NCBI GenBank assembly: GCA_030635835.1
Contig: DAOVYB010000047.1
Span: 1-9,755 of the forward strand
Length of the DNA: 9,755 bases
Direction: 5' to 3'
Source: Gammaproteobacteria bacterium
GTDB lineage: Bacteria > Pseudomonadota > Gammaproteobacteria > UBA6429
Below, one piece after another: positions 6,150-9,755 of this stretch. The position numbers and the translations under genes were made by a program. Position 1 is the stretch's first letter. Each line of letters starts with the position of its first letter. The notes beneath the pieces were generated by a model. It was not told where the DNA came from and ran no database searches. It was given only the letters and a program-made list of their open reading frames with translations.

Positions 6150-7019
6150 ATGAGAAATATATTATTATCAGCACTTCTAACATTTCTTGCTGGTTGTGCC
6201 ACGATGGAAGGGGTAACGTCCTTTACGAATGCAAAAGATACCGGCAACTTGCGTGAAAGTGAGAGTCGTTTATGGCATGAGGCGGCCGGTTTTGATAGAA
6301 GCATTAAGCAAAGTGATCAAGTCTATAAGCATAGACGGGCGACAGCTTATTTGCAGAAAGTTATGGATCGCTTATACCCTGAATTCAAAGGCAAGATTCG
6401 TGTACGTATATACGATTCCACATCGTTGAATGCATTTGCACTTCCCAATGGCAGTATCTATTTTAATATTGGCTTGTTAGCCCGTATTCAAAACGAGGCC
6501 CAACTGGCAACGATCCTGGCTCATGAAGCAGTGCACTTTATTGAAAAGCATAGCTTTCAACAACGTGTGAGTAGCAAAAATGCTGCTGCTTTTGCCGTAT
6601 CAGGTATTCCCTTTTCTCGTTTAGCTGCAGTGTCTTCAATCAGTGGATTTTCACAAGATTTGGAAGCTGAAGCAGATAAAAAAGGTTATAAGCGCTTGCT
6701 TAAATCCAGATACAATCCACGTGAAGCCTCCAAAGTGTTTCAACATCTCGCAGATGAGGTCAAGGCTTTGGATATAGAAGAACCCTACTTTTTCTCAACA
6801 CACCCAAGTTTAGTCGATCGTATCGATGGTTTTAAAAGCTTGTCAGCCAATTATAGAGGTAAGGGACGCATTGGTTCGAAGTCTTACAATCGCATCATAA
6901 AACCAATCAGACTTGATGCTTTACGCAAGGATATAGGACAGGATCGATTTAAGAGCGTGATATTGGTGATGGAAGACAGTAAAAAGCGTCGCTATTATCC
7001 AACAGCCGGTTATTTCTAA
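6150..7019 (+). CDS. M48-family zinc metalloprotease lipoprotein (C-terminus cut by in-frame TAA)
   Basis: The 289-residue product is exported as a lipoprotein: its signal ends in the lipobox LAGC (C16), and the next residue is Ala, not Asp, suggesting outer-membrane sorting. The M48 peptidase signature is complete. HEAVH (125-129) provides two zinc ligands and the catalytic glutamate, and E172 in EAEAD (172-176) is the third ligand. The conserved THPS motif (218-221), followed by D223-R224-I225, is the usual C-terminal marker. In the BepA and LoiP groups this fold degrades or helps assemble outer-membrane proteins. The frame ends at TAA 7017-7019 just after YYPTAGYF, and the same frame continues with TPR-like coding to 7259 (see next entry). 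An intact gene would have about 369 codons, near the 487 of BepA but with fewer repeats. GGGGGATGGAAC supplies a strong ribosome site. As it stands, the protease domain itself looks complete and could be active. Confidence 0.85.
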   Translation: MRNILLSALLTFLAGCATMEGVTSFTNAKDTGNLRESESRLWHEAAGFDRSIKQSDQVYKHRRATAYLQKVMDRLYPEFKGKIRVRIYDSTSLNAFALPNGSIYFNIGLLARIQNEAQLATILAHEAVHFIEKHSFQQRVSSKNAAAFAVSGIPFSRLAAVSSISGFSQDLEAEADKKGYKRLLKSRYNPREASKVFQHLADEVKALDIEEPYFFSTHPSLVDRIDGFKSLSANYRGKGRIGSKSYNRIIKPIRLDALRKDIGQDRFKSVILVMEDSKKRRYYPTAGYF

Positions 7020-7259
7020 CTTGGTGAAGCTTACAACCGTCGAGATGAAAAAGGTGATGCAAGAAAAGCGCTAAAGGCCTATAAAAAGGCTGAACGCTTG
7101 TCACCAAAATTTGCCCCTACCTATAAGCGGCTGGGTATGCACTATATGAAAAAGAATAACAAAAGTAAGGCACGGTCTTACTTCAAGCGCTATCTCAGTT
7201 TGGCATCCAAAAATGCCCGAGATCGTGAATATGTTAAAGAATATTTAAATTCATTATAA
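7020..7259 (+). pseudogene. orphaned TPR-like C-terminal part of the M48 gene
   Basis: Directly after the TAA at 7017-7019 the same frame reads 79 sense codons to TAA 7257-7259. It encodes two TPR-like helix pairs: LGEAYNRRDEKGDARKALKA with following YKKAERLSP, then YKRLGMHYMKKNNKSKARSY with FKRYLSL. The consensus small residues and aromatics of 34-residue TPRs are kept. Taken with YF just before the stop, the first repeat would be YF-x-LGEAY, so the stop falls in its first helix. There is no ribosome site and no in-frame ATG until 7137 (second repeat), so independent expression is unlikely. Intact codons for 79 residues suggest that the interruption is recent, an error, or read-through. In the M48 family, TPRs contact substrates or partners. 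Confidence 0.8.
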
Positions 7260-7278
7260 AAAAACAGGGATAAAGAAT

Positions 7279-7938
7279 ATGAAAAAAATCCTAATACTGA
7301 TGACATTGGCATTGCTTGGTAGTGGCTGCGCACAGACTGCTTACTGGACTATGACCGATGATATGAACCGTATCGCTAAATCCAAGAGTTTTAAGTTTAA
7401 GGTTCCACAAAGATGGGTTAGAACAACAGTGCCAACTACTTATGAAAGTATTGAAGTAGGTGGAAAACAGCAATACATTACACTGGAATCCATGGCTGTT
7501 ACACGTGATGGTACTGGCATACATTCGATGAATATCACCCGTCGTTATCACGATACCGCATTTCCTACTCTAAAGAAAAAGAGTAGAAAAAATATGCTGC
7601 CACTGGAAGCTGCAGATTTATATGTCTCTGAACTTCGTAAGCGCAGTGGGCTGGAACGACTTAAGGTATTGAGCAATAAACCTGCGAAGGTAAATAGAAA
7701 ACGCGCCTTCCGATTGGTTATGCAATACAAAAATGATGATGGTCTCAGGATTAGAATCATGTCATACGGGTTTGTTGATAAAACGGGTTTTTACACCATC
7801 AACTATCGTGCGCCATATTTGTATTTCTACAAACGTGATTACAAGAAGTTTGCCCGACTTGTTCGTTCGTTTAAACAATTGAAAGGTGCTTTTGAACCTC
7901 CGCCAGAGGTACCTTTTTGGGCGAAGATGTTTATGTAA
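7279..7938 (+). CDS. lipoprotein of unknown function, last gene of operon
   Basis: This 219-residue product has a signal peptide (K2, K3, hydrophobic 4-13) ending in a lipobox-like GSGC with C17; Ala at the next position would favour the outer membrane. Residue -3 is Gly rather than the usual Leu, so the lipobox is slightly atypical. The mature region has a compact mixed profile with a FKVPQRW-type strand near residues 40-46 and a C-terminal SFKQLKGAF. Its repeated short strands (ITLESMAVTRDG, MNITRRYHD, RAFRLVMQY) suggest a beta-rich PsbP-like fold, which is a weak inference. The ATG follows AGGGATAAAGAAT, a fair ribosome site. It begins 19 bases after the TPR tail and ends six bases before a strong terminator, so it closes the operon. 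No named family was recognised. Confidence 0.75.
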   Translation: MKKILILMTLALLGSGCAQTAYWTMTDDMNRIAKSKSFKFKVPQRWVRTTVPTTYESIEVGGKQQYITLESMAVTRDGTGIHSMNITRRYHDTAFPTLKKKSRKNMLPLEAADLYVSELRKRSGLERLKVLSNKPAKVNRKRAFRLVMQYKNDDGLRIRIMSYGFVDKTGFYTINYRAPYLYFYKRDYKKFARLVRSFKQLKGAFEPPPEVPFWAKMFM

Positions 7939-7943
7939 TTTAG

Positions 7944-7970
7944 AAGGCCGACGTTAAGTCGGCCTTTTTT
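7944..7970 (+). terminator. rho-independent terminator
   Basis: GGCCGAC (7946-7952), a GTTAA loop, then GTCGGCC (7958-7964) and TTTTTT (7965-7970) form a canonical terminator; AA/TT extend the stem. It ends the three-gene operon. On the minus strand it is followed by TTCTAAATT, a poor U-tract, so it may end the convergent carbonic anhydrase transcript only weakly. Confidence 0.95.
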
Positions 7971-7972
7971 GT

Positions 7973-8608
7973 TTAACTAGCTGGCACACCATCAAAAAAA
8001 TCGACAACACCACTTTCCAAAGAATATTCCGCACCCACTACAAGTAACCCATCTGTTGTTATCAGGTTTTCAATAATGCTTGAGCCATGACGAAGTTGAT
8101 TTGCAGAAGCTCGTACATTTGCACGTACCGCTTCTTTTTCTAATGCGACTTTATCATTTTTTAATTCAGTCGCCATCAAACTTTCGATTGAAGGTTTAAC
8201 CCGCTCAACAATGGCGCGAATATTTTCAGAGCTACTACCATGTCCATGCGTTAACTCATCAATCGTCGCACACACCGCACCACATTGTGAATGTCCGAGC
8301 ACAATAACCAATCTTGTACCAAACTGGGAGACAGCAAATTCAACACTACCAATCTGAGAAGGCGCAACAATATTACCGGCAACACGAATCACAAATAAAT
8401 CTCCTAAGCCCTGATCAAAAACAATTTCTGCTGGTACACGCGAGTCGGAACAACCCAGAATAATGGCATAAGGTTCCTGACCACTCAGCAATTCTTCTCG
8501 TCGGTGATCACTAAATAAAGACTCTTGAGTGCGCAGATTTGAAGCGAATCGCTGATTCCCATCGCGAAGACGTTTTAATGCTTCGTTTGCTTTAATATTA
8601 TTTTCCAT
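7973..8608 (-). CDS. beta-class carbonic anhydrase
   Basis: This 211-residue protein catalyses reversible hydration of CO2 to bicarbonate in the cytoplasm. The beta-class motifs are unmistakable: GCSDSRVPAE (52-61) gives Cys53 and the Asp55-Arg57 dyad, GDLFVIRVAGN (69-79) follows, and GHSQCGA (105-111) supplies His106 and Cys109. With C53, H106 and C109 as zinc ligands, and Asp55 as the possible fourth ligand or gate, the active site is complete. Length is typical for the class. No signal peptide is visible. The ATG at 8608 is preceded by CTGGATACT, a modest ribosome site. The gene is convergent with the operon before it and shares the minus strand with the hydrolase gene, but a 226-bp gap and a possible -10 (8774-8779) suggest its own promoter. 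Confidence 0.95.
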   Translation of the reverse strand: MENNIKANEALKRLRDGNQRFASNLRTQESLFSDHRREELLSGQEPYAIILGCSDSRVPAEIVFDQGLGDLFVIRVAGNIVAPSQIGSVEFAVSQFGTRLVIVLGHSQCGAVCATIDELTHGHGSSSENIRAIVERVKPSIESLMATELKNDKVALEKEAVRANVRASANQLRHGSSIIENLITTDGLLVVGAEYSLESGVVDFFDGVPAS

Positions 8609-8773
8609 AGTATCCAGTTAAATATATTGATGTTAGTTTATGCGGATAATAAATTTTCGGGTTTTCATTTTATACCTTGTGCAAGATCATCATTAACAGA
8701 TGTGTGTATTTTTGAAATCGTTACAATCATTCCAGGGGAATCCTCCATCGAAATAGCATAATAAAGGGCGTGG

Positions 8774-8779
8774 ATTATA
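8774..8779 (-). promoter_or_regulatory. weak candidate -10 for carbonic anhydrase
   Basis: On the minus strand TATAAT matches the -10 consensus exactly, 165 bases before the carbonic anhydrase start, with a run of Ts just upstream. No good -35 is seen at proper spacing. The long leader and AT-rich context keep this tentative. Confidence 0.3.
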
Positions 8780-8834
8780 CAAAAAAATGAACTTAGAAAC
8801 GACTTACTCAACCGTTATTACTACAGAGTTTTAC

Positions 8835-9755
8835 TTAATTATTAAATGCTTCATTTTCCAGTTCTGTGCTCAGCTGGTTGACATACGAACCGAACCGCCT
8901 GTCAAAGCCACTCCAGTGTTTGTACTTATCAAACTCAGCAATAACCTTAGGTTTTATTTCATAAGCCATCAGACCTTGCTCATAATATGAGCCAACTTCA
9001 TTACGTAACTTCAGGTAAATCTGTGCAAATTCTTTAATCAGATTTATCTTACCGCTTCGTCCATGACCAACCACAACATACCTGGGATTCATTACGAGTG
9101 CTTTTTGGGTTGCTTCATAGGCACCTTTAAAGTTGCCATGTCCCATAAAGGAGAAATGTTCATTATTTATAATATCGCCAGTAAACAAGACTCCCTCTTC
9201 AACAACGTTGACCATCAAATCCGTCGCCGTATGTGCCTTATTAAACAACGTAACCTGGAAGGTTATACCACCCAGTTTGTATTCCTTATTTTCAGCTGCT
9301 GTATTTGGAATAACCGCTTTTGTCCCCGCAAAGTCATCACCAAGCCGCTTGGAAAATACATCCAACCAGAATTTGTCTTCGCCACTTTTTAATAAAGTAA
9401 TCAGTTTTGGGTGCGCAATGGTACGTACATCAGGATAAGCCTCAACAAGTGCCTGATTAGCAAACCAATGATCACCATGGAAATGAGTGGTAAAGATATG
9501 TGTTATAGGTTTTGCTGTGACACTCGCAATCTTTCGCAGGATCATTTTGCCAATTTCATAACTACTTCCAGTATCGACAACAACAACACCGGCATCAGTC
9601 ACAACAAACCCCGGATTATTGTGAAAGCCATGACTCACTTTCGGGTCTTCGTCATGCGGTCCATGTTCTATGACATAGGTATGCGGTCCGATTTTCTTAG
9701 GCTGGATATTTGGCCACTCGAGCGCATACACCTGCTGCACTGCAAAACAATAAAG
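8835..9755 (-). CDS. exported metallo-beta-lactamase-fold hydrolase, 5' end outside window
   Basis: The protein carries all MBL-fold metal ligands (numbered from the internal GTG at 9740): HFHGDH (86-91), His170 in KAHTATD, Asp189 in TGDI and His226 in VVGHG. Together these form a two-metal site typical of hydrolases acting on varied ester, thioester or lactam bonds. Reading upstream of that GTG the frame stays open to the window edge and gives LYCFAVQQVYA-LEWPN, the end of a signal peptide with likely cleavage after VYA. The true start is therefore beyond 9755 and the GTG is not a start. The mature enzyme should be periplasmic or attached outside the cytoplasm. An HGFHNNPGF stretch (37-45) resembles SoxH and quinoprotein-relay-type MBL members, but substrate is unknown. 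Nothing upstream is visible to say whether an operon exists. Confidence 0.9.
   Translation of the reverse strand, partial: LYCFAVQQVYALEWPNIQPKKIGPHTYVIEHGPHDEDPKVSHGFHNNPGFVVTDAGVVVVDTGSSYEIGKMILRKIASVTAKPITHIFTTHFHGDHWFANQALVEAYPDVRTIAHPKLITLLKSGEDKFWLDVFSKRLGDDFAGTKAVIPNTAAENKEYKLGGITFQVTLFNKAHTATDLMVNVVEEGVLFTGDIINNEHFSFMGHGNFKGAYEATQKALVMNPRYVVVGHGRSGKINLIKEFAQIYLKLRNEVGSYYEQGLMAYEIKPKVIAEFDKYKHWSGFDRRFGSYVNQLSTELENEAFNN

Noticed and set aside
8787..8990. 67-codon plus-strand open frame
   Set aside because: It overlaps the MBL-fold gene antisense; the clear metal-binding motifs are on the minus strand.
9063..9438. two overlapping plus-strand open frames of 109 and 101 codons
   Set aside because: Both are antisense to the MBL-fold gene and have no domain signature.
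9738..9740. GTG as start of the MBL-fold gene
   Set aside because: The frame stays open to the window edge and the upstream codons complete a signal peptide, so the true start is outside.

Overview
The window looks like a chromosomal segment of an AT-rich gammaproteobacterium. The signs are Shine-Dalgarno-led genes, signal peptides and lipoboxes of Gram-negative type, two perfect CRP-type palindromes, and hairpins resembling REP elements. I cannot name the species. No transposase, integrase, tRNA, rRNA or CRISPR array is visible.

Layout. (1) 49-3201, plus strand: a large membrane protein with a spermidine-synthase-like domain between two membrane blocks, then a hemolysin III/PAQR-type membrane protein. 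(2) 3202-5384: a gene-poor stretch of about 2.2 kb. It holds one exported protein of unknown function (minus strand, 3727-4494), two very small single-span membrane ORFs of 35 and 37 residues (3521-3628 plus; 4733-4846 minus), a 63-bp near-perfect inverted repeat (4663-4725), several shorter repeat-like fragments and a perfect CRP core at 3301-3316. (3) 5385-7938, plus strand: a probable operon of three exported proteins, namely a periplasmic protein of unknown function with a TTG start, an M48-family zinc-protease lipoprotein, and a second lipoprotein. A second perfect CRP core (5298-5313) lies upstream and a strong intrinsic terminator (7944-7970) closes the operon. (4) 7973-9755, minus strand: a beta-class carbonic anhydrase and an exported metallo-beta-lactamase-fold hydrolase whose 5' end lies outside the window.

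The most notable observation is in the operon. The M48 protease frame stops at a TAA (7017-7019), but the same frame continues for 79 sense codons to 7259 and encodes a clear pair of TPR-like repeats. The intact gene would be an M48 protease plus TPR protein with the architecture of BepA. The stop falls inside the first TPR helix, and no good start codon precedes the rest. It is a nonsense mutation, a sequencing error, or a read-through stop; the sequence alone cannot decide.

Working together: the operon is best read as an envelope-maintenance module (inference), with a lipid-anchored protease and two partner proteins in the periplasm or outer membrane, possibly under carbon-status (cAMP-CRP) control. 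The remaining genes look like independent housekeeping or accessory functions.
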